DNA of 64,000 nt. Origin: Pseudomonadota bacterium (lineage in GTDB: Bacteria; Pseudomonadota; Alphaproteobacteria; Rhizobiales; Hyphomicrobiaceae). This document shows positions 50,418 through 59,245 of this stretch, piece after piece. Every line of letters begins with the position of its first letter. Positions within the stretch are counted from its first letter, which is position 1. The position numbers and the translations under genes were made by a program. The notes under the pieces are model-generated. The model worked only from the letters and a program-made list of their open reading frames with translations, made no database searches and had not been told where the DNA came from. The stretch is taken from NCBI GenBank assembly GCA_023405815.1, contig JAEXXM010000079.1, positions 117,987-181,986 of the forward strand, given 5' to 3'.

Positions 50418-53417
50418 ATGAGCGAAACCAAGAGCAAAGCCAAAAAGGCTTCGACCTCTACCGTACCCGATGGCGAGGCGACACCCGTCATCAAGGGCAG
50501 CCACGTCTATCTGATCGACGGGTCGGGCTACATCTTCCGCGCCTTCCACGCCCTGCCGCCGCTGACGCGTCCCTCGGACGGGCTGCCGGTCGGGGCGGTG
50601 CACGGCTTCTGTGCCATGCTGTGGAAGCTGTTGCGCGAGACGAAGGCGTCCGAGGCACCGACGCATTTCGCCGTCATCTTCGATGCCTCGGAGAAGACGT
50701 TTCGCAAGGACATCTACAAGGACTACAAGGCGCACCGGCCTCCACCACCGGAGGAGCTGATCCCGCAATTTCCGCTCATCCGCGACGCGGTGAAGGCTTT
50801 CAACGTCCCCTGCATCGAGCTGCAGGGCTACGAGGCCGACGACCTCATCGCCACCTACGCGCGCCAGGTCGTCGATGCGGGCGGTGACGTTACCATCGTC
50901 TCCTCCGACAAGGACCTGATGCAACTCGTGCGTCCGGGCGTCGTCATGCTCGATGCCGTGAAGTCGAAGAAACTCGGGCGCGAGGAGGTGATGGAGAAGT
51001 TCGGCGTGCCGCCGGAAAAGGTGGTCGACGTGCAGTCGCTGGCCGGCGATTCGACCGACAATGTGCCTGGCGTGCCCGGCATCGGCGTGAAGACGGCGGC
51101 GGAGTTGATCAACGAGTACGGTGATCTCGACACGCTGCTGGCGCGTGCCGGCGAGATCAAGCAGCCGAAGCGGCGTGAGAAGCTGATCGAGTTCGCGGAC
51201 CAGGCGCGTCTGTCGCGCGAGCTGGTGCGGCTCAAGGACGACGTGCCCGACCTCATCGCGCCCGACGCGCTGGGCGTGCACGATCCAGATCCCAAGACGC
51301 TGCTCGGCTTCCTGCAGCAGATGGAGTTCAACACTCTGACGCGGCGCATCGCCGAGGCGCTCAAGGTCGAGCCGCCGGCGCCGGTCGCCGTTTCGGTCGG
51401 CTCGACCGTGCCGACCAAGGGGCGCAAAGAAACGCCGGCGCCCGGGGCCAAGGCAGACGCGGCGGGGGCGGCGCCGGTGGCGGAATCCCCCGCTGCCGCA
51501 GCGGCGGAGATGGCGCAACGTGCTCGGGCCGCGTTCGACCGGTCGAAATACGAGACGGTCACGACCCGCGAACAACTTCAGGCGTGGATCGGCAAGGCTT
51601 ACGACGCCGGGCTCGTCGCCTTCGATACCGAAACGACTTCGATCGACCCGATGGTGGCGGAGCTGGTCGGCTTCTCCATGGCCGTGGCGCCGGGCGTAGC
51701 CTGCTACGTGCCGCTCAGGCATCGCCCCGCGTCCGATGCGTTCGACTTCGGCAGTCACGACGGCATCGAGCAGATCGCGGTCGGCGAGGCGCTGGCGCTC
51801 TTGAAGCCGCTGCTCGAGGACACTTCGATCCTCAAGATCGGGCAGAACATCAAGTTCGACCTCAACGTGCTGGCCCAGCACGGCGTCAAGGTGGCACCGA
51901 TCGACGACACGATGCTGATGTCGTACGCGCTCGATGCCGGGCGCGGCTCGCACGGCATGGACGACCTCGCGATGCGCCATCTGGGGCACACGTGCATCAC
52001 CTTCGAGCAGGTGATTGCGCACGTACCGGGGAAGAAGAAGTCCGAGCGTACATTCGCGCAGGCGCCGCTCGACAAGGCGACGGAGTACGCGGCCGAGGAC
52101 GCCGACGTCACGCTGCGGCTGTGGATGCTTCTGAGGCCGCGGCTTGCCGCGGAGCGTGTCGCGACCGTCTATGAGACGCTGGAGCGGCCGCTCGTTCCTG
52201 TCATTGCGGAGATGGAGCGCTGCGGCATTCGCGTCGACGGCGCGATCCTCTCGCGCCTCTCTTCCACGTTCGCGCAGAGCGTTGCGCGGCTCGAGGAGGA
52301 GGTTAACCGGCTCGTCGGCCACAAGTTCAATCTCGGGTCGCCGCGCCAGCTCGGCGAACTCCTGTTCGACCGGCTGCAGCTTCCGGGCGGCAAGCGGACG
52401 AAGAGCGGGCAGTGGGAGACGCGCGCCGGGCTGCTCGACGACCTCGCCGCCAACGAGGATCTTCCCGAGGACGCGCGCAAGCTGATCAACACCATGCTCG
52501 AGTGGCGCCAGCTCACCAAGTTGCGGTCGACCTACACCGACGCGCTGCCGGCCTATGTGCACGGTGGAACAGGGCGCATCCACACGAGCTACGCGCTCGG
52601 CGCAACGACGACGGGGCGTCTCGCCTCGTCGGAGCCGAACCTGCAGAACATCCCGGTCCGTACCAAGGAAGGGCGCGAGATCCGCACCGCGTTCATCGCC
52701 GAGCCGGGCAAGAAACTGATCTCCGCCGACTACAGCCAGATCGAGCTGCGCGTGCTGGCGCACATCGCCGACATCCCGCAACTTCGGAAGGCGTTCGAGG
52801 ACGGACTCGACATTCACGCCATGACGGCGTCGGAGATGTTCGGCGTGCCCGTCGAGGGAATGCCGGGCGAGGTGCGGCGGCGCGCCAAGGCGATCAACTT
52901 CGGCATCATCTACGGCATTTCGGCGTTCGGTCTGGCCAATCAGCTCGGCATCTCGAAAGAGGAGGCGGGCGCGTACATCAAGACCTACTTCGAGCGCTTC
53001 CCGGGCATCCGCGCCTATATGGAGGAGACGAAGCGGGTCGCGCACGAGCGCAGCTACGTCGAGACGATCTTCGGCCGGCGCATCCACTATCCGGAGATCA
53101 ACACGAAGAACCCTTCCATGCGCGGGTTTCTGGAGCGCGCGGCGATCAACGCGCCGATCCAGGGATCGGCGGCCGACATCATACGCCGCGCCATGGTGCG
53201 CATGCCGGGCGCGTTGTCAGAAGCCGGTCTCAAGACGGCGAAGATGCTGCTGCAGGTGCACGACGAACTGGTGTTCGAGGTCGCCGAGGCGGAGGTGCCG
53301 AGTGCCCTCGTAATCGTGAAGAGAGTGATGGAAGGCGCGGCGCTTCCGGTGGTGAAGCTGAAGGTGCCGATCCATGTCGATGCAAAGGCCGCAGATAATT
53401 GGGAAGCCGCGCACTAG
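50418..53417 (+). CDS. polA: DNA polymerase I
   Basis: Repair and Okazaki-fragment polymerase, 999 residues. All three domains are present. The 5'-3' nuclease (about 20-290) includes YKAHRPPPPEEL and SLAGDSTDNVPGVPGIG. The 3'-5' exonuclease keeps AFDTETTSID (DXE), NIKFDLNVL and YAAEDADVT, so proofreading looks active. The polymerase domain has DYSQIELRVLAH (A), RRRAKAINFGIIYGISAFG (B) and QVHDELVFEV (C). An Ala-rich linker (about 330-375) separates the first two domains. tRNA-Arg is divergent upstream; pqqA follows. Confidence 0.97.
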   Translation: MSETKSKAKKASTSTVPDGEATPVIKGSHVYLIDGSGYIFRAFHALPPLTRPSDGLPVGAVHGFCAMLWKLLRETKASEAPTHFAVIFDASEKTFRKDIYKDYKAHRPPPPEELIPQFPLIRDAVKAFNVPCIELQGYEADDLIATYARQVVDAGGDVTIVSSDKDLMQLVRPGVVMLDAVKSKKLGREEVMEKFGVPPEKVVDVQSLAGDSTDNVPGVPGIGVKTAAELINEYGDLDTLLARAGEIKQPKRREKLIEFADQARLSRELVRLKDDVPDLIAPDALGVHDPDPKTLLGFLQQMEFNTLTRRIAEALKVEPPAPVAVSVGSTVPTKGRKETPAPGAKADAAGAAPVAESPAAAAAEMAQRARAAFDRSKYETVTTREQLQAWIGKAYDAGLVAFDTETTSIDPMVAELVGFSMAVAPGVACYVPLRHRPASDAFDFGSHDGIEQIAVGEALALLKPLLEDTSILKIGQNIKFDLNVLAQHGVKVAPIDDTMLMSYALDAGRGSHGMDDLAMRHLGHTCITFEQVIAHVPGKKKSERTFAQAPLDKATEYAAEDADVTLRLWMLLRPRLAAERVATVYETLERPLVPVIAEMERCGIRVDGAILSRLSSTFAQSVARLEEEVNRLVGHKFNLGSPRQLGELLFDRLQLPGGKRTKSGQWETRAGLLDDLAANEDLPEDARKLINTMLEWRQLTKLRSTYTDALPAYVHGGTGRIHTSYALGATTTGRLASSEPNLQNIPVRTKEGREIRTAFIAEPGKKLISADYSQIELRVLAHIADIPQLRKAFEDGLDIHAMTASEMFGVPVEGMPGEVRRRAKAINFGIIYGISAFGLANQLGISKEEAGAYIKTYFERFPGIRAYMEETKRVAHERSYVETIFGRRIHYPEINTKNPSMRGFLERAAINAPIQGSAADIIRRAMVRMPGALSEAGLKTAKMLLQVHDELVFEVAEAEVPSALVIVKRVMEGAALPVVKLKVPIHVDAKAADNWEAAH

Positions 53418-53477
53418 TGCGTGACTGAATATCGTAACGGCATCAGCGGCGCTTATTTCCCGACCAAGAAAACGCGA

Positions 53478-53507
53478 TTGGCCCTTATACGGCCGGTTGC
53501 CTACATA
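53478..53507 (+). promoter_or_regulatory. Probable promoter of pqqA
   Basis: TTGGCC and TACATA separated by 18 bp, about 50 nt upstream of the pqqA start, in the polA-pqqA gap. Moderate match to the housekeeping consensus. Confidence 0.4.
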
Positions 53508-53558
53508 TTCGTCACAGGCCTGACGAATTGGTCGTTTGGCCCTAGAGGAGGAAGCAAC

Positions 53559-53648
53559 ATGAAGGTTTGGAGCAAGCCGGCCGTGCGCGAGCAGGAAGTT
53601 GGCCTCGAGGTCACGTCCTACATGCCGGCCGAGATCGACATCATCTAA
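53559..53648 (+). CDS. pqqA: PQQ precursor peptide PqqA
   Basis: Ribosomal peptide of 29 residues from whose Glu and Tyr the cofactor pyrroloquinoline quinone is built. It shows the conserved E17-V-T-S-Y21 pair spacing and a C-terminus PAEIDII similar to the 29-residue Methylobacterium PqqA. AGGAGGA lies 6-12 nt before the ATG, and a strong terminator follows 27 nt after the stop. No pqqB, C, D or E gene is adjacent: the next gene is a cytochrome c on the other strand. It is thus a stand-alone copy, probably one of several in the genome. Confidence 0.9.
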   Translation: MKVWSKPAVREQEVGLEVTSYMPAEIDII

Positions 53649-53675
53649 CAGTCGATCGCGTTCTTCGGAGCGGTC

Positions 53676-53712
53676 AACGGCGGTCCAGGCGGGCCGCCGT
53701 TTTCGTTTTTTG
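53676..53712 (+). terminator. Intrinsic terminator of pqqA
   Basis: AACGGCGG/CCGCCGTT form a perfect 8-bp stem with a 10-nt loop, running into TTTCGTTTTTT. It closes a very short pqqA transcription unit. Confidence 0.85.
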
Positions 53713-53828
53713 GGCTGGCACGAGCTGAGAGAAGTGTCGTGTGCGGGAGTGTCGCGCGAGTTGATAGCCGGCGCTCGCGCCGGGCGTCCTTGGCGCTTTG
53801 CCGCTTCGCGGCCGAGTTAGGCACGCCG

Positions 53829-54203
53829 TCAGCCCTTCGGCGAGATCGATTTCAGAAATGCGATGATGCGCTGGCGGACTTCAGGATCGACGATACCGCT
53901 ATAGGGCGGGCTCATGCCGTTGCCGGGGACGACGGCGCCTGGGTCGGCGATCCACTTGTCGAGCGTCGCCTCGTCCCAGGTAACGCCGGAATCTTTCATC
54001 GACTGCGTATAGGCGTAGCCGGGCTCGGTACCGGCTTTCCTGCCGACGACGCCGTAGAGCGAGGGGCCGAGGCGGTTGTCGTCCTTCAGAAAGGAATGAC
54101 ACTCGCGGCAGTGATCGTTGAAGGAAATTTCGAGGTCCTCGGCGCGAGCCGCCAACGGCGCCAGCAGCGCTGTGAGTGCGGCGGCAAGAAGCGGGCGTCC
54201 CAT
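53829..54203 (-). CDS. Class I cytochrome c, exported
   Basis: Periplasmic single-haem electron carrier of 124 residues. Signal peptide ends near AARAE; haem attachment CRECH lies right after; LGPSLYGVVGRKAG and the axial Met in GNGMSPPYSG follow, as in cytochrome c2/c550. GAGGAG lies about 9 nt before the ATG. Its position beside pqqA suggests, but does not prove, a role as electron acceptor for PQQ-linked dehydrogenases; it may equally serve the general respiratory chain. Confidence 0.88.
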   Translation of the reverse strand: MGRPLLAAALTALLAPLAARAEDLEISFNDHCRECHSFLKDDNRLGPSLYGVVGRKAGTEPGYAYTQSMKDSGVTWDEATLDKWIADPGAVVPGNGMSPPYSGIVDPEVRQRIIAFLKSISPKG

Positions 54204-54299
54204 CAGGCGTCTCCTCGGCGCTTTTCGACGATCTTGGCAGCAAGTGCCTAAGAGCGCGCTAAGCGGCGATTGACTGCTCGCTCGACCGTGCGCACTCGC

Positions 54300-54391
54300 T
54301 GTCATCCCGGCACTTGTTGCCAGGATACATGCTGCGACTTGGACCTAAGCTCGCGGACGAATGGATCCCGGGGACGAGCCCCGGGAAGACA
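54300..54391. repeat. 92-bp REP-doublet repeat, copy 4
   Basis: Starts TGTCATCCCGGCACTTGTTG and ends CCCCGGGAAGACA, with one changed base in the right tip. It lies between the cytochrome c gene and the end of the PHA depolymerase gene. Confidence 0.88.
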
Positions 54392-54415
54392 ATGGAGATT
54401 GGTTCGGCGGAGCAA

Positions 54416-55723
54416 CTACACTGGCGAGACGGCGACGGCGGGATGATGCATGCGGCGCGCCGTGCGGCCGGTGGGCAGGTCGCCCCGTTCGTACTCGATG
54501 GTGCGGATGAACTCGCGGATGCGCGGCTGAATCTCCGTGCGCCAGCGGGTGCCGTTGAAGACGCCGTAGTGGCCGACGCCTTCCTGCATGTAGTGCACCT
54601 TCTGGTCGTCAGGAATGTTGACGCACAGGTCCTGCGCCGCCTCCGTCTGGCCGATGCCACAGATATCGTCGCGCTCGCCCTCGACGGTCATCAGGGCCGT
54701 GTCGCGGATGTCCGAGCAATCGACGCGCACGCCACGGTGCATCATCGTGCCCTTGGGGAGCGAGTGATCCTGGAACACCGTCTTCACCGTCTGCAGGTAG
54801 AACTCGGCAGTCAAGTCCATGACGGCGAGGTACTCGTCGTAGAACTTCTGGTGCTGCTTGACGCTATCGCAGTCGCCCTTGACGAGGTTCTTGAACAGAT
54901 CGACGTGTGCGTTCATGTGGCGCTCGAGATTCATGGTCATGAATCCGGTGAGCTGCATGAAGCCGGGATAGACCGGACGCATGAAGCCGGCATGCGGCAG
55001 CGGCACCGTCGAGATGACGTTGTTCTCGAACCACTCGATGGAGCGGCCTTCGGCGAGCTTGTTGACGGCGGTAGGGTTGCGACGCGTATCGATGGGGCCG
55101 CCCATGAGGATCATGGATGCGGGCTGGCACGGATCATCGATGTTGGCCATGTGCGCGACGGCGGCCAGGACCGGCACGGCGGGCTGGCAGACGCCCATGA
55201 CGTGGGTATCGGGCCCGAGCACGCGTATGAACTCGATGATGTGATCGATGAAATCGTCGAGGTCGAACCGGCCCATGGCGAGCGGGATATCGCGGGCGTC
55301 CACCCAATCGGTGATGTAAGTCTCGTGGTCAGGCAGCATCGCCTCGACGGTGCCGCGCAGCAGCGTTGCGTAGTGGCCGGACATCGGGGCGACGATCAGC
55401 ACCTTGGGGTCGTGGCGCCTGCCCGTCAGAGCATCCTCGTCGCGCTTGAAGTGGACGAGATTGCAGAATGGCGTCGAAGCGACGATGCGCTCGTGCACGG
55501 CGACCTCGACGCCGCCGACGCGCGTCGTCTTGAGGCCGAATTCGGGTTTACCATAGCGGCGGGTGACGTTCTCGAAGAGCTCGCAAGCTGCAGCGAGGTG
55601 GCGTCCATACGGTGTGCTGGCCATGGGATTGAACGGCCAGTCGAGAATGCTACGCAGGCCGCTGACGCCAAGGCGCATCGGGGAGAGGATCGTGTGAGCG
55701 AGCTCATAGGCGTAGTAATGCAT
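54416..55723 (-). CDS. phaZ: Intracellular polyhydroxyalkanoate depolymerase
   Basis: Mobilises stored poly-3-hydroxybutyrate. The 435-residue alpha/beta-hydrolase carries the lipase-box-like GVCQPAVPVLAA with Cys as nucleophile, typical for PhaZ1-type intracellular enzymes, and conserved LIVAPMSGHYATLLRGTVE, YITDWVDARDIP and GVGHYGVFNG (catalytic His region). No signal peptide. This implies that the organism stores PHB, common in methylotrophic Hyphomicrobiales. A 293-bp gap with no recognised feature separates it from the divergent asmA-type gene. Confidence 0.92.
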   Translation of the reverse strand: MHYYAYELAHTILSPMRLGVSGLRSILDWPFNPMASTPYGRHLAAACELFENVTRRYGKPEFGLKTTRVGGVEVAVHERIVASTPFCNLVHFKRDEDALTGRRHDPKVLIVAPMSGHYATLLRGTVEAMLPDHETYITDWVDARDIPLAMGRFDLDDFIDHIIEFIRVLGPDTHVMGVCQPAVPVLAAVAHMANIDDPCQPASMILMGGPIDTRRNPTAVNKLAEGRSIEWFENNVISTVPLPHAGFMRPVYPGFMQLTGFMTMNLERHMNAHVDLFKNLVKGDCDSVKQHQKFYDEYLAVMDLTAEFYLQTVKTVFQDHSLPKGTMMHRGVRVDCSDIRDTALMTVEGERDDICGIGQTEAAQDLCVNIPDDQKVHYMQEGVGHYGVFNGTRWRTEIQPRIREFIRTIEYERGDLPTGRTARRMHHPAVAVSPV

Positions 55724-56016
55724 TCTGGTGACCTCTGCTGCAGTGCAGCGTATCTGGCGGGTTGGGGGTGCCTCCCGAACGTCACACGGCTGTCAGTCTC
55801 ATCGGCGATAATATAGGGTTTCGCCAGCTAAGCTGTTCCCTTGCGGACACTTATTGCCGCTCTTTTTTGCACGGTTGCCGCCAACTTAAGCATAACTGGG
55901 GGCGTTCGCGCGGCGCCGCACCATAATCGGCCATCTTTCGGCGCTTGCTGTAGTCTCAGACCGGAGCAGGGGCGCCAACGGGCGCCCGGCGGATATGGGA
56001 GCCATTCGGGCCAGTC

Positions 56017-58314
56017 ATGACCAACACGAGGCCGCCAGCCAGAGGTCCACAGCAACCGCCGCGCCGCGATTCGCTCGGGGACCAGCGCTACGGAGCCAAC
56101 CTTCCGTACGGTTTTGCAGGCGAGCGCCGTCCCGCTCCGCCGCCGCCGCGGCGGTCGTCGTTCCTTTCCAGCGTCCTGCTTTACGGCGGCGTCGGGCTGT
56201 TGGCGCTCGGGGTGTTCGCGGCAACGGTTCTCATCATGTCGCCGCCGACGGACTACATCCGGCGCGAGGTCGTTGCACGCGTCAAGGCCGAGACCGGACG
56301 CGACCTCAGCATCAACGGACCTGTCTCTTTCACGATCTTCCCGAGCATCGGCATTCGGCTCGGCGACATCTCGCTTTCGGCACCGCCCGAAATGGGCGGC
56401 GAGCCGCTGTTGAAGGCTTCGAGCTTCGATGTGGGCGTGCGGCTCATCCCGCTGCTGCGGCAGCAGATCATCGTCGACCGCGTGGTGCTGAACGCGCCGC
56501 TGTTCGCGCTGCGCGTCGATGCCGACGGGCGCAGAAGCTGGGACATGGCGAGCGCCGAAGGCGGCAGCGGGCTTTCGGTGCGCTTTGCCGGAGCTGCGGG
56601 ACGCGGGGGCCTCGGCGGATTCATCGTGACGCCGGCGAATGCGGCACCGAGCGAAGTCGCCGCACTGTCGCTCGATGATGTTTCGATCAGCGACGGCGCG
56701 GTCCGCTACAACGACGAGCGCAACGGCGCCTGGGGTCGTTTCGACGGCATCAACGCACGCTTCTCGCTTCCGGCGCTCGATCAGCCGCTCGTCGGCAGCG
56801 GCAGCTTCCTCGCCGACGGCGAGACCTTCCAGTTCAAGAGCGCGCTCGCGACGCCGGCCGAGCTCGTCGAGCGCCGCTCCGCCAAGCTGGCGCTGGAAGT
56901 GTCGGGCATGCCGCTCTCGTTCCGCTACGACGGGGCGGTCGGCGGCGAGGAGGCATCAGGGACTCTGACGGCGGATTCGCCATCGCTTTCGGCGCTGGCG
57001 CAGTGGTGGGGCACGCCGGTTTCGCCCGAGGCGGGCGCCGGCGCGGTCACCTTCTCGGCGGCGCTGAGTGCCACGGCGAAGTCCGTTCGCCTGTCGAACC
57101 TAGACTTGAAGGCCGGGCGTGCCGTCGTTGCCGGCGCGGTCGCCTTCGAGGAGCGCCCGGGCGCGCGTCCGCACGTGTCGGCGGATTTACGAGTTGCAGG
57201 AATCGACGTCGCCGCACTGCCGCTCGGTGCCGATCTGCGCACCACCGCCGGAAGCGGCCGGTCCGTTCCCGCGCCGACGCCGTTGTCGCTCGATGCGCCA
57301 TCGCCCGCGCCCGCGGAAGAGCCGCAGTCCATCGAGGATCTGCTCAACCGGCCGGGGCCGCGGGTGAAGGGCTTCACGCAGCGGGCCGTGGGCGCCTGGA
57401 GCACCGAGCCGATCGACATCAAGGCGCTGGGCCTCGTCGATGCCGACGCACGCCTGGCGCTGGCCGACGTCACCTATGGGCGCACGCGGATCGACGGAGC
57501 ACAGGTTTCGCTTTCGCTCAAGGACCAGATCGCCAGGCTGACGCTGGCGGATCTCCGCCTCTACAAAGGCAACGGCCAGGGCGTGGTCACGGTCGATGCG
57601 ACGAGCAGCGAGGCGGCGTTTACCTCGGATATCTCGCTCACCGGCATCGCCGCAGGTCCGCTGCTGCGCGACTCGGCGCAGGTGGATTGGCTCGGGGGAA
57701 CGGCGGATGTCGCATGGAAGGTCAGCGGTCGCGGGGCAACGGAAGCGGCCATAGTCGGCTCGCTCAACGGGTCGTCGCGGGTCGCGGTGAGCAACGGCTC
57801 GGTTGTCGGGTTCGATCTCGGCGGCGCGCTGAACGAGCTTTCCGAGGGCGGCATTCCGGACTTCAAATACAACTCGTCGAAGAAGACGACGTTCCGGTCG
57901 CTGACCGGCAGCTTCACGATCGCGAACGGCATGGCGACGAATAACGATCTGAAGCTCAACAGCCCGCATCTGCATGCGTCGGGTGCCGGCACGATCGATC
58001 TACCGCAGCGGAGCCTCGACTACACGGTCAAGCCGAAGCTGGTCGCCAACCTGCAAGGCGACGGCGGCGAGCAGAACGCTGCGGGAATCGAGGTGCCGGT
58101 GCACATCACCGGTTCCTGGCAGCAACCGGAGTTCGCACCGGACATCGCCGGCGCGCTCAACAGCGAAGGCACGGTCGATGCCGTGAAGCAGATCGGCAAG
58201 CAGCTCAAGGGCAAGAACGCCGGCGAGATCGTCAACGACCTGTTCGGCAAGAGCGAGGATGGCGGACCATCGAAGGCGCAGAAGCTGATCGACGGACTGT
58301 TCGGAAAGGAGTGA
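56017..58314 (+). CDS. AsmA-family protein
   Basis: A 765-residue envelope protein with a Pro/Arg-rich cytoplasmic N-terminus, one membrane span (about 50-75) and a large periplasmic AsmA domain (DYIRREVVARVKAETGRDLS, GIRLGDISLSAPPEMGG; C-terminal AsmA_2 region GSFTIANGMATNNDLKLNSP and GAGTIDLPQRSLDYTVKPKL). Members of this family form long hydrophobic-groove proteins implicated in phospholipid transport between membranes. The last 60 residues are Lys-rich. Function of this paralogue is not otherwise indicated. Confidence 0.88.
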   Translation: MTNTRPPARGPQQPPRRDSLGDQRYGANLPYGFAGERRPAPPPPRRSSFLSSVLLYGGVGLLALGVFAATVLIMSPPTDYIRREVVARVKAETGRDLSINGPVSFTIFPSIGIRLGDISLSAPPEMGGEPLLKASSFDVGVRLIPLLRQQIIVDRVVLNAPLFALRVDADGRRSWDMASAEGGSGLSVRFAGAAGRGGLGGFIVTPANAAPSEVAALSLDDVSISDGAVRYNDERNGAWGRFDGINARFSLPALDQPLVGSGSFLADGETFQFKSALATPAELVERRSAKLALEVSGMPLSFRYDGAVGGEEASGTLTADSPSLSALAQWWGTPVSPEAGAGAVTFSAALSATAKSVRLSNLDLKAGRAVVAGAVAFEERPGARPHVSADLRVAGIDVAALPLGADLRTTAGSGRSVPAPTPLSLDAPSPAPAEEPQSIEDLLNRPGPRVKGFTQRAVGAWSTEPIDIKALGLVDADARLALADVTYGRTRIDGAQVSLSLKDQIARLTLADLRLYKGNGQGVVTVDATSSEAAFTSDISLTGIAAGPLLRDSAQVDWLGGTADVAWKVSGRGATEAAIVGSLNGSSRVAVSNGSVVGFDLGGALNELSEGGIPDFKYNSSKKTTFRSLTGSFTIANGMATNNDLKLNSPHLHASGAGTIDLPQRSLDYTVKPKLVANLQGDGGEQNAAGIEVPVHITGSWQQPEFAPDIAGALNSEGTVDAVKQIGKQLKGKNAGEIVNDLFGKSEDGGPSKAQKLIDGLFGKE

Positions 58315-58449
58315 GAACGACGCTGCGGCGCGCACGCGTTCAATGCGTCGCAGCTCGTTGAGCGGCCTGCGAAAGCCTCGCGCGGGCACGTCGCCAAAAT
58401 TTTTGGGCCCGAGGCGCAATTTTTTCTTGCGTAGGGGGGGTGTTGGCCT

Positions 58450-58561
58450 CATATGACCCCTCTCCGTTCGTCCACCTGCCCTTAAGGTCGAGGTTTTCCA
58501 GAACCCCCAAGGTAAGGAGCGGACGGGTCACCTCTATCTACTGGTTGGGGAGGGTCATATG
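58450..58561 (+). promoter_or_regulatory. speD leader that can sequester ribosome site and start codon
   Basis: CATATGACCC at the 5' end is the exact complement of GGGTCATATG, which contains part of the ribosome site and the speD ATG; the stem extends by about 5 bp into GGGG with a one-base bulge. An inner pairing CCGTTCG/CGGACGG is also possible. If transcribed from further upstream, the RNA would hide the GGGGAGGG site and AUG. A TTGCGT 17 bp before the first CATATG means that copy might instead be a promoter -10 element; both readings are open. Confidence 0.6.
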
Positions 58562-59119
58562 GCCTTTAATGACACCCTCTTCCAATTGGGGATGGACTTG
58601 ACTCGTTCAAGCACCGCCCAAGAGGAAGATCGTCGTGTAGCTGCGCCTGTAGCGCACGAAGACAGGAAGGACTTCTTCATCGAGCGTAACGGGAAGCGCT
58701 ACGCAGGCACCCACCTCCTGGTGGACCTGTTCGGTGCTCGACGGCTCGATGATCTCAAGCACATCGAAGCAACGCTAAAGCGGTGCGCGGCGGCGGCAGG
58801 CGCAACCCTGCTCGACGTTCACCTGCACCACTTCACCCCGAATGGTGGAGTGTCCGGCGTTGCCGTTCTCGCGGAGAGCCACATCTCCATCCACAGCTGG
58901 CCCGAGGCCGACTATGCGGCTCTCGACGTCTTCATGTGCGGGGATGCCAAACCCGAGAAGTGCATCGAGATCCTGCGAGAAGCCTTCAGCGTCCGTGACG
59001 TCGTGGTTAAGACTCACCACCGCGGCTCGGAGCTGGAAGAGCTCAAGTGGCAGGCCGTGCGTCCGAAGCAGGCGCCGGTCGGTTTGAAAGGCGCGAGGCG
59101 GCCGAAGCGCGCGGCATAA
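58559..59119 (+). CDS. speD: S-adenosylmethionine decarboxylase proenzyme
   Basis: Pyruvoyl enzyme that supplies decarboxylated SAM for spermidine synthesis. The proenzyme cleavage motif AESHISIHSWPE is intact: self-cleavage between Glu and Ser generates the pyruvoyl group. Other marks are RYAGTHLLVDLFGA and LDVFMCGDAKPEKC. At 186 residues it is longer than the 120-130-residue minimal class because of an N-terminal extension of about 45 and a basic C-terminal tail. GGGGAGGG is an exceptionally strong ribosome site but lies within a possible inhibitory stem. Confidence 0.92.
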   Translation: MAFNDTLFQLGMDLTRSSTAQEEDRRVAAPVAHEDRKDFFIERNGKRYAGTHLLVDLFGARRLDDLKHIEATLKRCAAAAGATLLDVHLHHFTPNGGVSGVAVLAESHISIHSWPEADYAALDVFMCGDAKPEKCIEILREAFSVRDVVVKTHHRGSELEELKWQAVRPKQAPVGLKGARRPKRAA

Positions 59120-59245
59120 GCTTGCGCGGATTGGCCCTCCCCGCCTTTCCGGTCACGTTTCTGCCTTGTCCTTAGGCGACGCAGTGGCGAATATGCCGCT
59201 GCGTCGCCGACGGATTCGGCTCGGCCGGCTCAGCAGGGAACGATC

